This document shows positions 1 through 9,172 of a stretch of 64,000 nucleotides of DNA, piece after piece. Origin of the DNA: Vreelandella songnenensis (GTDB taxonomy: Bacteria; Pseudomonadota; Gammaproteobacteria; Pseudomonadales; Halomonadaceae); the NCBI RefSeq assembly GCF_003002925.1, contig NZ_PVTK01000001.1:372001-436000 (forward strand), in the 5' to 3' direction. Every line of letters starts with the position of its first letter. Position 1 is the first letter of the stretch. The position numbers and the translations under genes are program-made. The notes beneath the pieces were generated by a model that did no database searches, was not told where the DNA came from, and was given only the letters and a program-made list of their open reading frames with translations.

Positions 1-649
1 CAATCGGCGCTTCGCCCAGACTATGTTCCATATGTGCGCTGCATACGCCATAGCTTTGGAATCCATGGTGCCCTGCCCGTAGCCCCCACTCTATATCCAC
101 ATAGTCGATGAATAGATCATCTCGCATATCGCCTACCTGCTCTAGCACCGGCATTGGAATAAGGCACCCGGAAGCAATCAGGTAATCAACGGGTAAAACA
201 TCGCAGCCCGTTTCACAGCGATGTCGGAACAATCGCCAGTTACGAATTTGCAGAAACGGCGGTGGGTTCTTCTGGCGGCTATCCATGTACCTTGGGCCAG
301 CGGAGGCCGCCGCTGGCTTATCGATCAGCGCAGCGTGCAGTTCGGCCACCATATCATGGGCGGGCAGGCTATCTTGATCCATCAACAGCACATGGCTTGC
401 ACCTTGCTGTTTCGCCCATTCAATACCTGCGTTTTGGGCTGCAGCAATGCCTACATTTTCATTCAAGGCGATAACGTGATCGGCGGCAAGTCCCTGGGCT
501 TTATTCCAGGCGGCAATGTCTTCATCCGAACCATTATCGACAATGAGTATAGCTTTTACCTGGTTTTTAAGCCGGCCAACTAGCTGACCCAGCACGTCTA
601 GTGCCGGGTGATAGGTAACGATGATGGCAGTCGTTTCTGGATTAGCCAT
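1..649 (-). CDS. Family-2 glycosyltransferase (rhamnosyltransferase-like), 3' end cut by window edge
   Basis: Reading leftward from an ATG at 649 the frame stays open to base 1, giving 216 codons without a stop; the C-terminus lies outside the window. The product looks like a GT-A fold family-2 glycosyltransferase: a start TTAIIVTYHP, a nucleotide-sugar-binding DNGSDE at residues 38-43, the metal-binding MDQDS at 90-94, and ASGCLIP (159-165) followed by FIDYVDIEWGLR, a block typical of rhamnosyltransferases. It would transfer a deoxyhexose to a growing surface glycan at the cytoplasmic face. Its ATG lies one base past the stop of the preceding large transferase, so the two are translationally adjacent in the same leftward operon. 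The family call is firm; the sugar is inferred. Confidence 0.85.
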   Translation of the reverse strand, partial: MANPETTAIIVTYHPALDVLGQLVGRLKNQVKAILIVDNGSDEDIAAWNKAQGLAADHVIALNENVGIAAAQNAGIEWAKQQGASHVLLMDQDSLPAHDMVAELHAALIDKPAAASAGPRYMDSRQKNPPPFLQIRNWRLFRHRCETGCDVLPVDYLIASGCLIPMPVLEQVGDMRDDLFIDYVDIEWGLRAGHHGFQSYGVCSAHMEHSLGEAPI

Positions 650-650
650 G

Positions 651-3600
651 TCAGCTTGGGTTGGCATGCCGATACTCACTGGTTTGGATGATGCTACCCT
701 CCGATGAGTAAAGACCGCTGTCTACATTGACAAGCATATCTGCAAGCTCTGCTGCCTGATCCTCGAAATACGTAAGCTGGCCTTTTTCCAGAATAATTTC
801 ATCGCCGGGCTGGTAGTTCTTGAATACGCGAATGGACTCCAGCACCGCTTTCTTCAACTCCACCCCTTCATCGGTGAAGGGTATGACGATACCATTTTCA
901 CCGGGAATGATGTCTTCGACGACGCCACCGGCGTCCGTTGCGATGACCCAGACATTGCGGGCAAGCGCCTCTCTGACGGTAAGACCAAAGCTCTCTTTCC
1001 ACTGCGTCGGGAACAGAAGTACATCGATACTGGCAAAGAAACTATCGATCGTCTCCTGGGTGTAGGCCGGTACGATTTCTACCTTTTCAATGTTCTTGAA
1101 TGTGCCGGAATCGTAGGTTGAAAATCCGAGATTCATGGCATTATCAACGATCACAAGCTCTGCATCTTCACCGTTGAGCTCGGTGAAGACTTTTCTGACA
1201 AGGTGCACGCCCTTGATTTCAGTATTGCCGCCGACGTAGCCAAACCGCACGGGGCCATCGTGCTGCAGCTTGGGCATGGGGCTTGGCCTGCGGACACCGT
1301 TCTTGTTGACCAGCACCTTCTTGTCTGAATAGCCGTTGGCAATAAAGAAATCGGCAAAGAAGCGGCTGGGTGCCAGCAGTGCTGATGCACCTCTAAGCGC
1401 GTCGTCCATCTTGTCTAGACGCTCGTTGTTAAGACTTGCGTTGTTTACGCAAACGGCACATACCCCTCTATCAATCACGTACTGCCCGCAGAACTTGCCA
1501 TGCCGGTCAATCATGAATTGGCGGCCACACAGCCACCAGGCATCGTGAAGGGTAATGACGTACTTGATACCTTTTTCTTTGCAGAGATCAACAATCGGCA
1601 GGCCTATCCCCTGAATGCTGTGCAGATGCACGATATCTGGCTTGACCACATCCAGCACATCGCTCAACGCCTGTACGACGTTCGGATTGTCGAATTGCGC
1701 CCTGTCATCCAGACCATCAGGCAAACCCATGCCGTAAACATTGATGCCATCCGCTTCGTAGCGCCGAACCTGATAGGCCTCAGCGACATTGGTAGGCACT
1801 GCGGTAAACATGTGCATGTCGAAATCATCGCGCTGGTTGAGGCGCGTATTCATCTCTGCCGCTACCACCGTTGCTCCACCGAAAGCTCGGGGCTTGTAGT
1901 AGCAATTAACCCCCAAAACCCTGAGCTTTTTAGGCTCTGCCTCGTTGATTACGAGTTGGGAGAAGTCATGCAACAAGGGCTTTAATTGCTGGGTGGCGAT
2001 ATTTTCAGGCGAGTAGGCTTGCAGTACGAATGCATGGGCATTTGCCGCCATTTCTTCACGCAGCTCAGCGCTGTTGACCAATTGCGAAAACGCATCCTTC
2101 CACTCGTCGTCGGTTTCGCAAAGGAAGCCATCGACACCATGCGTAATAGCGCTGGTAAAGGCGGCCCTTGGCGAACAGACAGAGGGCACTCGTACAGCGG
2201 CAGCTTCCAGAAACTTGATATTGCTCTTGGAGTCATTGAATACGTAATGTTCCAGGGGCGCGATACTGATATCACACTCGGCCAGACTCTCTAGATACTC
2301 TTCATAGGAGCAGACAGGAATGCGCTCAATACGGGACTCAAACTGATCAAACTCGGTAGGCAGATCCAGTAGGCCGATCAATCGAAAATGCACATTGTCA
2401 TGGGTAGCAAGAATGTCGAGCAGTGCCGGCACGGCTTCCTGGAAATCGACGTTATGTGTATTGGTACCAGAACCGTAGACGATACGCAGCGTGTCGTCTT
2501 TAACCGCGGTCTTGCGCTTTTCGTTTACCTTTTCAGCCACGACCAATGTCTGTTCGTCCAGTGCGTTTTCTATCACCTGGACGCTCTTCATGCCAGACTC
2601 TCGCATGGCTTCTGCAAGACCTGTGGTAGACGCAATGCCGTAATCACAGCTGAGCATGGCTTTTAAATAAAGCTCAGCTCCTGTTAGAAGCCCCTGAAAA
2701 TCATCTTGCCCCAAGCCTGCCAATGTCTTGCTGTTAAGCAATACATCGCGGTTGAAGATCAGATCATCGACTTCCCAATACGTTGGGATATTCAGACGCT
2801 TGGCTTCTTCAATAATGCTGATTGCATTCGGAAAGCCTGGAACACGGTAAAAGATCACCATGGAATGCGTCTGCAGCGCCTTGATCGCTTTTTCAGCCTC
2901 GTTCCAGTCGATAGCGGTACACTCGACCCCCAAGTGCTCGAACATTTTCTGTTTTTGAGTGACACGATACTTCTTGCACTGCGGAATACTGAATTCGGCA
3001 ACGATCAGCACCCGAGGCGCCAAGTACTCCGGTGACGGATGGCTCATAGCACCCAGGTAGACGGGGTCCGTTACGTGAGGCATGGTAACGGCTGATGTTG
3101 CTTCTACCAATCGAAAGCCTCGCTTGACGCCTGCGAAGCCTTCACGGCGGTAGATGGCAACAGCTTTGCGCGCCGTGCTTTTCACTCCGCCGCCCCGCTG
3201 TATTGCAGGCTTGACCAGCCTTGCTGCGCGCAGGCACTGCTTTATGAAGACATTACCATCACGCAGGGGCTTGGTCAGCTTCCAGCTTTTGGAACTCAAT
3301 ACTTCCGCCAGCTGGCGCTCCTTATCGACCAGGTGCTGCGTACGCTCCAGAAGCGAAGTATTGCGATCGTCAATATCTGTACTTAACAGCTCGAATTCGC
3401 TGTCTCTTTCCGCCAACGCTTTTTGCGTCGCTTCAATGACACTATCCCGCTCCTGAACAGCGCTTACGTGCTCTTGTATAACGCGGTCTCGTTCCCTAAC
3501 AGCGTTTACCTGTTCTTGTATAACACGGTCTCGTTCCCGAATATTCGTGTTAAGTTCATTAACCAGGTCATCACGCTTGGCAATTTCCTGGTTGGCATTC

Positions 3601-4334
3601 GCCACAGCCTCATGGAGTTGAGTAATGACCCACTGCTGCTCGATCACTTCGCCTAGCTTGGCGAAATACTTGCGTATGAACGCATGACCTTCAGGCTGCG
3701 ACCACTCCTTGACCAGTTCTAGAACGGCTTCAGGCTGCTCCTTGCCGACAAACAGCACACCCAGGCCAAAGGAGTGTTCAAAGATAATGTGCGGATAGTG
3801 ATCTTTTAGCTCACTCCACAGTTTCCAGACGCCAAAATCTCGCTCGCGTACGTTGGTGTCATGAAACAGTACCACGGCTCGGTCGGAGAGCTTTGGCAGC
3901 CAGGTTTCAAAATCGTGCTTTACGGCTTCATAGCTATGCAGACCATCGATATGCAGAAAATCGATGTCGCCATCTGCAAAGTTATCTACTGCTTCATCGA
4001 AGGTCATTCTCAGCAGTTTAGAAAAGCCAGTGTAGTTTTCGTCATGGTGCTGTCTGACCACGTCGAATACATGCTCAGTGTATAAACCGGCGTGCTCGTC
4101 CCCTTCCCAGGTATCTACCGCATAACAACGAGTTGGCAGCCTGTTTCTATCGACACTTTCACAAAAAGAGAAGTAGGAATGCCCATAGTGGGTTCCTAGC
4201 TCCACCAGACAGTCGGGCTTAACGGTTTCAACCAGCCACGCCCCGAACGGAATGTGACCAAACCATGCACTGGGAAACTTCGAAGGCTCTTTCGAGACAA
4301 ACGAAGACTTCAACATTTGCTGATAAATATTCAT
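651..4334 (-). CDS. Methyltransferase / coiled coil / two glycosyltransferase domains fused (1227 aa)
   Basis: Residues 1-225 resemble a class I SAM methyltransferase of the Methyltransf_24 type (VELGTHYGHS at 44-53, DFLHIDGLHSYEAV at 125-138). Residues about 230-350 form a coiled coil with near-identical 14-residue repeats (RERDRVIQE). Residues about 440-790 are a GT-B-like domain (NIKFLEAAAVRVPS near 705), and about 803-1200 a second GT4 domain with GGATVVAAEM at 819-828 and the retaining signature KESFGLTVREAL at 1113-1124. The start ATG overlaps the wzt stop (ATGA). Next to a Wzt/Wzm exporter this could build and cap an O-polysaccharide, the coiled coil acting as spacer or ruler as in WbdD; that role is inferred. 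The domain calls rest on motifs. Confidence 0.85.
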   Translation of the reverse strand: MNIYQQMLKSSFVSKEPSKFPSAWFGHIPFGAWLVETVKPDCLVELGTHYGHSYFSFCESVDRNRLPTRCYAVDTWEGDEHAGLYTEHVFDVVRQHHDENYTGFSKLLRMTFDEAVDNFADGDIDFLHIDGLHSYEAVKHDFETWLPKLSDRAVVLFHDTNVRERDFGVWKLWSELKDHYPHIIFEHSFGLGVLFVGKEQPEAVLELVKEWSQPEGHAFIRKYFAKLGEVIEQQWVITQLHEAVANANQEIAKRDDLVNELNTNIRERDRVIQEQVNAVRERDRVIQEHVSAVQERDSVIEATQKALAERDSEFELLSTDIDDRNTSLLERTQHLVDKERQLAEVLSSKSWKLTKPLRDGNVFIKQCLRAARLVKPAIQRGGGVKSTARKAVAIYRREGFAGVKRGFRLVEATSAVTMPHVTDPVYLGAMSHPSPEYLAPRVLIVAEFSIPQCKKYRVTQKQKMFEHLGVECTAIDWNEAEKAIKALQTHSMVIFYRVPGFPNAISIIEEAKRLNIPTYWEVDDLIFNRDVLLNSKTLAGLGQDDFQGLLTGAELYLKAMLSCDYGIASTTGLAEAMRESGMKSVQVIENALDEQTLVVAEKVNEKRKTAVKDDTLRIVYGSGTNTHNVDFQEAVPALLDILATHDNVHFRLIGLLDLPTEFDQFESRIERIPVCSYEEYLESLAECDISIAPLEHYVFNDSKSNIKFLEAAAVRVPSVCSPRAAFTSAITHGVDGFLCETDDEWKDAFSQLVNSAELREEMAANAHAFVLQAYSPENIATQQLKPLLHDFSQLVINEAEPKKLRVLGVNCYYKPRAFGGATVVAAEMNTRLNQRDDFDMHMFTAVPTNVAEAYQVRRYEADGINVYGMGLPDGLDDRAQFDNPNVVQALSDVLDVVKPDIVHLHSIQGIGLPIVDLCKEKGIKYVITLHDAWWLCGRQFMIDRHGKFCGQYVIDRGVCAVCVNNASLNNERLDKMDDALRGASALLAPSRFFADFFIANGYSDKKVLVNKNGVRRPSPMPKLQHDGPVRFGYVGGNTEIKGVHLVRKVFTELNGEDAELVIVDNAMNLGFSTYDSGTFKNIEKVEIVPAYTQETIDSFFASIDVLLFPTQWKESFGLTVREALARNVWVIATDAGGVVEDIIPGENGIVIPFTDEGVELKKAVLESIRVFKNYQPGDEIILEKGQLTYFEDQAAELADMLVNVDSGLYSSEGSIIQTSEYRHANPS
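3456..3539 (-). repeat. Two 42-bp in-frame repeats encoding a 14-residue coiled-coil unit
   Basis: Residues 266-279 and 280-293 of the fusion protein are near copies (RERDRVIQEQVNAV, then RERDRVIQEHVSAV). Two more diverged units follow, starting QERDSVIEA and AERDSEFEL. Fourteen residues equal two heptads, so gain or loss of a unit would lengthen the coiled coil without breaking its register. Confidence 0.8.
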
Positions 4335-5704
4335 AAACTGGTCATCTCAATCTTTTTCATAGGGACGCCGACTAGTCCAGTGCTGACGCTGCTGCTGTGC
4401 GATTTCAAGACGATGGCGTCGTGCATCCAGTGATGCTGCACATGCCCCTGCTGGCTGCCTTCAGCGATGGCGACCGTCATGGAGTAGTCCCCCATGGGTA
4501 ACACTGGCATTCTGAACTGGAAGCTAGCGACAAATACTTCGCCTTCGGCGATGTGTACCGGCTCTTCCAGGTATGTCAGATAAGTGTTGTCACCAAACAG
4601 ATGCTGGCCCAACCGGTCCTTGACGAGGAATCCGACAATCGGACTGGTCATGTATGTATTAGAGGTGCATTCGATTCGTACCGTAACGTTTTCTCCACCT
4701 ACCACCCAAGCCAGACGCTCGCCATTTTCATCTAAAAGGTGCGCTGAATTGATGATCGCACCGCCACTACCAAAGCCTTCGGAATTTTCATCGAACTTTA
4801 CTATTTCGATGTCATTTCGATACTGAGTGGTGTTGATAAAATCCAGGCGCATATCTCTTGCGTCTTCAACAGAGCCTTCCTGTTCCAGGCCAGCTGTGCT
4901 TGCATTTTTAGCAGCTGACATGGGCGCAGTACCGTCCTGCTGTGAGATGTACATTGCGGCTAGATACTCTTTCGAGATGTCCTTTGGCTCACCTATCATT
5001 TTGATCTCACCCTTATCAAGCCATACAACTCGCTGACAAAGATTAATGATGGCGCCGGTGTCATGACTTACAAACAGGACAGTGCCGTTCTCCATGAATT
5101 TGCGTAAAAAACGCATGCATTTTTGAACAAAAAACGCATCACCAACCGACAGGGCTTCGTCGATGACCAGTATATCGGCATCTACATGGGCAATGACTGC
5201 GAAGGCAAGTCTTACAGCCATACCGCTTGAATAGGTTTTGATCGGTTGGTCAATGAAGTCGCCAATATCGGCAAACTCCACGATACTGTCGAACCGATCA
5301 CTGACTTCGTCGGTAGTGAGGCCAAGGACGGTCGCGTTCATATAGACGTTTTCACGCCCCGTGAACTCTGGATTGAATCCTGAGCCAAGCTCTAAAAGGG
5401 CTGCAATGCGGCCACGGGTTTCAATTTTACCCTGTGTAGGCGTAAGTGTTCCGCAAATCATCTGCAGCAGCGTCGATTTACCGGAGCCATTGCGACCGAT
5501 GATGCCAACCGTTTCCCCCTTTTTAACTTCAAAGGAAACGTTATTGAGCGCTTTAAACTCTTTAAAGTACTGCGCGCCACCCTGACCTATCAGCTTTTTC
5601 AACCGTGGAACAATAAATTGTTTTAGACGATCATTGGGCTTATCGTAAACCTGATAATATTTATGGATATTATCAACTTTGATTATTGTTTCATTAGAGG
5701 ACAT
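4331..5704 (-). CDS. wzt: O-antigen ABC exporter ATPase with C-terminal carbohydrate-recognition domain
   Basis: ATP-binding subunit of a polysaccharide ABC exporter. From the chosen start (MSSNETI) it has Walker A GRNGSGKST at 70-78, the signature YSSGM at 158-162, Walker B ILVIDE at 178-183 and a switch His in SHD at 213-215. Residues about 285-457 form an extra beta-rich domain of the Wzt_C type, which in characterised systems binds the modified non-reducing end of the glycan before export. The ATG at 5704 is preceded by AAGGA 7 nt upstream. An in-frame ATG at 5755 lies deep inside wzm and is less likely. It overlaps wzm by 11 bp and the downstream fusion gene by ATGA, so the three are co-translated. 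The long C-domain suggests that the methyltransferase next door makes the cap it reads; that link is inferred. Confidence 0.93.
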   Translation of the reverse strand: MSSNETIIKVDNIHKYYQVYDKPNDRLKQFIVPRLKKLIGQGGAQYFKEFKALNNVSFEVKKGETVGIIGRNGSGKSTLLQMICGTLTPTQGKIETRGRIAALLELGSGFNPEFTGRENVYMNATVLGLTTDEVSDRFDSIVEFADIGDFIDQPIKTYSSGMAVRLAFAVIAHVDADILVIDEALSVGDAFFVQKCMRFLRKFMENGTVLFVSHDTGAIINLCQRVVWLDKGEIKMIGEPKDISKEYLAAMYISQQDGTAPMSAAKNASTAGLEQEGSVEDARDMRLDFINTTQYRNDIEIVKFDENSEGFGSGGAIINSAHLLDENGERLAWVVGGENVTVRIECTSNTYMTSPIVGFLVKDRLGQHLFGDNTYLTYLEEPVHIAEGEVFVASFQFRMPVLPMGDYSMTVAIAEGSQQGHVQHHWMHDAIVLKSHSSSVSTGLVGVPMKKIEMTSL

Positions 5705-6524
5705 CTGCAAATCCTTTTCTGGTTTTCTGAAACCATGCGTATCCTGCCCAGGCAAAGACTGTAGAAAAGAAGGTGTAAATAGCCAACCCTGTCCAATCGG
5801 GCAAGCGTCCCCAAATCAATACTTCCCTTGCCTGTTCAATTATAAAGGTCAGGGGATTTAGAAGAATCAATATCTGATACTCTTCCGGCAACCTATCAAT
5901 AGGAAAGAAAATAGGCGAAAGAAATAGTAGTACCGTTATGATGACACCAATAAATTGACCAATATCACGCAGGAATACACCTAAAGCGGCCAGCATCCAG
6001 GCAAGACCCAGTGAGAGAATGGCCAATGGAAAGAAAACGAAAGGGGTTAATACGATTGTCCATGGAGGAATGCCCGTAAAAAAGAGGTACGCAACCTGTA
6101 GTACGAGCAGGCTTATGGCGGTATGAAATATGGCTCCCCCCAATGCAATAGCGGGTAGAATCTCTAATGGGAACACCACTTTCTTGACATAGTTTGAGCT
6201 TCCCAGTATCAAGCCAGGCGCTTTGCTCAACACTTCGGCAAAAAAGCTATGTACGACAAGCCCCGCAAACAGGACAACTGCAAATTGAGTGCTTGTCTCT
6301 TCTTCAGTGACTCCCCAACGTGCATTGAATACCACTGAAAATACAAATGTGTATACTAGCAGCATAAAAACGGGATTTAGAAATGACCAAAAAAGCCCTA
6401 AAACAGAGCCTCTATAACGACCAGCGACATCACGCTTGGTCATCGTTATAATAAGATCACGGTGTTGCCATAAACTTTTCAGCAACGATCTAAATGATAC
6501 TGGTTGGTTAGAGTGGGGGTTCAT
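5694..6524 (-). CDS. wzm: O-antigen ABC exporter permease
   Basis: A 276-residue ABC-2 type inner-membrane permease with about six hydrophobic segments, starting near residue 35 (VLGLFWSFLNPVFMLLVYTF) and ending with AIYTFFSTVFAWAGYAWF. It has the family's conserved N-terminal cytoplasmic stretch (TKRDVAGRYRGS). With Wzt it would flip undecaprenyl-linked polysaccharide to the periplasm. The ATG at 6524 has GAGGA at a good distance; the TTG one codon earlier is less likely. It is first in the leftward run wzm-wzt-fusion-GT2, with about 440 bp of AT-rich DNA upstream as the likely promoter region. Confidence 0.93.
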   Translation of the reverse strand: MNPHSNQPVSFRSLLKSLWQHRDLIITMTKRDVAGRYRGSVLGLFWSFLNPVFMLLVYTFVFSVVFNARWGVTEEETSTQFAVVLFAGLVVHSFFAEVLSKAPGLILGSSNYVKKVVFPLEILPAIALGGAIFHTAISLLVLQVAYLFFTGIPPWTIVLTPFVFFPLAILSLGLAWMLAALGVFLRDIGQFIGVIITVLLFLSPIFFPIDRLPEEYQILILLNPLTFIIEQAREVLIWGRLPDWTGLAIYTFFSTVFAWAGYAWFQKTRKGFADVL

Positions 6525-6963
6525 CAAATCCTCAACTTATCGTCTCAGGCAAATAGTTATCGTCTAGCTATAACTGAAATAGACTTAATAGATAGTTACT
6601 AGTTTTCGCCATCATGCTGAAAAGGTATTTTTTCTAGCATTCACCCCGTGTATACAGTTCATCAGCGAGAAGCTGGGTAAGAAAATTTTCATACGCCATC
6701 CATGGTAAAATTGATAAAAACTCAGGTATGAGCCGCTAGCTAGTAGCTGGCTACTATACAGCAGCAGGAGTTTTTTGAGAATTCTCAGCTTTTTTCTGGC
6801 CGCGTAGATCTCTTTCATGATTTCAGTCGATGTGTACCTGCTCCCAAAAGAAAATAAATATCATTACGATTTTCTTCCTGCTTTGACGCAACTTATTAAA
6901 AATATGTAATTTTATTGGGTCGTATTACAATGAGGTATCACCCTAAACAGGCGAGAGAGCATA
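6525..6963. other. AT-rich divergent intergenic region of the polysaccharide locus
   Basis: These 439 bp separate the leftward wzm operon from a rightward glycosyltransferase, so both promoters should lie here. I could not identify convincing -35/-10 pairs or a JUMPstart/ops element. A short perfect inverted repeat TAGTAGC-TG-GCTACTA sits at 6741-6756. A 68-codon leftward frame (6612-6818) has no ribosome site and no recognisable product. Confidence 0.5.
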
Positions 6964-7875
6964 GTGGTCAATAGCATAGGGCTCTGTGTGCCCACATTGA
7001 ATGCAGGTGCCTTGTGGAATGAATGGCTAACACGCACGGTCCCGGCAGCCGCGGGATTCCGCATTTTGGTAGTGGACTCGTCCTCAGATGACGCGACAGC
7101 AGATGCAGCAAAAGATGCAGGACTTGAAGTGCTTTCGATTCCCCGCTCGACCTTTAACCATGGTGCCACGCGTCAGCGAGCGCTTCATCATTTGAATGAC
7201 TGCGACATCGTGTTGTTTCTGACTCAGGACGCCTTGGTAACGGATGTGGATTCACTCAGAAAACTCGTATCTGTTTTTGAAAACCCAGCAATAGGTGCTG
7301 CGTTTGGAAGACAGCTTCCGCACAGGAACGCTAACCCTATTGCTTCGCATGCCAGGCTTTTCAACTATCCAGCCACTTCCCGTGTTGTCGATCAGACTGA
7401 TATTCCCAGATTAGGCATCAAGACTGCTTTTCTTTCCAACTCCTTCGCTGCGTACCGCCGGCAAGCGCTGCTGGACGCAGGCGGGTTTCCTGACAATGTC
7501 ATTTTATCGGAAGATATGATGGCCGGCGCCAGGCTGTTGGAGCGCGGATGGAAGCTTGCTTATAACGGCGAGGCTTGCGTCTACCATTCACATAATTATT
7601 TGGTACGCGAAGAGTTCAAACGTTATTTTGACATTGGCGCTTTTCATACACAGCAAACATGGCTATTGAAGTGGCTAGGCAATGCTGAAGGTGAAGGTAT
7701 GCGTTTTGTGTGCTCAGAAGCTCATTACCTATTGCACCATGCACCGCTCGCAATTCCAGGTGCGCTGCTACGCACCTTTGCAAAATACTTAGGGTACCGG
7801 CTAGGGCGTCATGAGACTCAACTGCCGCTATGGCTGAAAAAGAAGCTTTCCATGCACTCCAGGTTCTGGCATTAG
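6964..7875 (+). CDS. Family-2 glycosyltransferase (rhamnosyltransferase-like)
   Basis: A 303-residue GT-A transferase starting at GTG (MVNSIGLCVPTLNAG) after a GAGAG ribosome site. It has VVDSSSDD at 36-43, FNHGATR near 64-70 and FLTQDA at 85-90, the TQDA form of the metal-binding motif common in rhamnosyltransferases such as the RfbF type, then AAYRR and LSEDM in the acceptor half. It should add one sugar to the O-polysaccharide repeat or its adaptor. It is the only rightward gene in the polysaccharide locus, and its TAG stop overlaps the TAA stop of the convergent ligase gene. The sugar specificity is not readable from the sequence. Confidence 0.87.
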   Translation: MVNSIGLCVPTLNAGALWNEWLTRTVPAAAGFRILVVDSSSDDATADAAKDAGLEVLSIPRSTFNHGATRQRALHHLNDCDIVLFLTQDALVTDVDSLRKLVSVFENPAIGAAFGRQLPHRNANPIASHARLFNYPATSRVVDQTDIPRLGIKTAFLSNSFAAYRRQALLDAGGFPDNVILSEDMMAGARLLERGWKLAYNGEACVYHSHNYLVREEFKRYFDIGAFHTQQTWLLKWLGNAEGEGMRFVCSEAHYLLHHAPLAIPGALLRTFAKYLGYRLGRHETQLPLWLKKKLSMHSRFWH

Positions 7876-9146
7876 TCTTGGCGTAAATCTCGCTTAATTA
7901 GTAGGCTATAGCACCCCCAAATGACACTCAGCCAGAATGGGTAGAACATGACGCCGCTATTGTGCGCTAAAAATGTTTGTGAGAGTCCGAAATCGATATA
8001 GCCCACCACTAGAAGCGTTCCCGCCATGGCCAGTGAGCGTACTTCGAGGTCTGAATGCTTTAGCCCAGAGGCAAACAAACGCAGTGGAATGAGGTAAAGA
8101 ACGAGCAGCGCTGCCACCCCCAGGATTCCACGTTTAGCAAATGCATCAATATACTCATTGTGCGCATGACCAAACTGGGATGCCTGGTAGGTAATCTGGC
8201 CCTGCTCACCTAGCTCGGACATTGCCTCGCGGTAGCCTGAATCGCCCCATCCGAGCAAAGGCCGTTCCAGAATCAACTGACTGGCGCCACGCCACATTTC
8301 AAAACGCAGCCCTAGCGAAGTGTCACGATTTTCATCTGAAAAGTAGTGGGAAAGATCATTAAAAGCTTCATGAAATCGCCCTTGAACCCCAGTTTGAGGG
8401 ATAGCATAAACGGCTAAGCCAGCGGCCATTACACTGCCGATGACAAGGACCTTCAAGGCGATAGACAGTTTTTTCCCATAGCCTTTATAAAGTATGAAAG
8501 CAACGATTGGGAGGCCTATCCAACCGCCTCGACTTCCAGAAAGTAAAGATCCAAACATGCCCATTGTTCCGCCAACAACGAGTAATGCACACCAGGCAAC
8601 CCGATAATGCGGCCGCATCAATGCCCAGCCAACGCCTGCAAAGCACATGACGCCCATAAGCATGCTCAGGTTTCCAAATTGGATAACGTGAGTATATCCT
8701 TCTGCACGCCCTACTCCTTCTATGATTTTCTGCCAGATAGACCATCCTCCCGCTAAACAGGTGCCTACGGCCAAACCACCCCAGATTGCTCCAAGTCTGG
8801 GAGGAAAACGAATGATCAACAGCATGACAGGGATAGCCAGCAAAAACCGAAGGGGCCGGTCTGCACCACGTGCACCATCCTCCAATACCGACATACCACC
8901 TACTACAAGAGCATAAGTACTCAACGCGCCTATCACCCAGTAGTCCTGCCTGCTTAATTGAAAAGAAGGCTTTAAAAAGACCAGGCAAATGCTGGCCAGC
9001 AGCAGAAGCATGGGCCCTACTGAGTAACCTGTCGGAATGACAAGCGCCACACTCCCCATTAAAAAAATGGAAACCGTAATATAAATACACACCAAGCTAC
9101 TAAAAGAAGTATTTTGATTTTTAAACAGATCATTACGCATCAGCAT
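7872..9146 (-). CDS. O-antigen ligase / polymerase-type membrane protein (Wzy_C/WaaL domain)
   Basis: A polytopic inner-membrane protein of about 424 residues with roughly eleven hydrophobic segments and one large periplasmic loop. The loop contains SGSRGGWIGLP and then a conserved GHAHNEYIDAF, the His-bearing motif of the WaaL/Wzy_C family. Such proteins join undecaprenyl-linked O-antigen to lipid A-core, or polymerise it. As export here is by Wzm/Wzt, the ligase role is more likely; this is inference, because the two activities share a fold. The ATG at 9146 has AAGGTG 9 nt upstream and is preferred over a GTG at 9158 that would fall inside that site. It lies 26 bp downstream of the phosphoglycosyltransferase gene and is probably co-transcribed with it. 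Confidence 0.85.
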   Translation of the reverse strand: MLMRNDLFKNQNTSFSSLVCIYITVSIFLMGSVALVIPTGYSVGPMLLLLASICLVFLKPSFQLSRQDYWVIGALSTYALVVGGMSVLEDGARGADRPLRFLLAIPVMLLIIRFPPRLGAIWGGLAVGTCLAGGWSIWQKIIEGVGRAEGYTHVIQFGNLSMLMGVMCFAGVGWALMRPHYRVAWCALLVVGGTMGMFGSLLSGSRGGWIGLPIVAFILYKGYGKKLSIALKVLVIGSVMAAGLAVYAIPQTGVQGRFHEAFNDLSHYFSDENRDTSLGLRFEMWRGASQLILERPLLGWGDSGYREAMSELGEQGQITYQASQFGHAHNEYIDAFAKRGILGVAALLVLYLIPLRLFASGLKHSDLEVRSLAMAGTLLVVGYIDFGLSQTFLAHNSGVMFYPFWLSVIWGCYSLLIKRDLRQD

Positions 9147-9172
9147 TAATACGAGCACCTTGAAGCAGTAAC

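Noticed and set aside
6612-6818. 68-codon leftward frame in the polysaccharide intergenic region
   Set aside because: No ribosome site, no recognisable domain, low-complexity start in AT-rich DNA. It cannot be excluded as a small gene but is not supported.
6525-6963. JUMPstart/ops element upstream of the wzm operon
   Set aside because: I looked for GGCGGTAG on the transcribed strand and did not find it.
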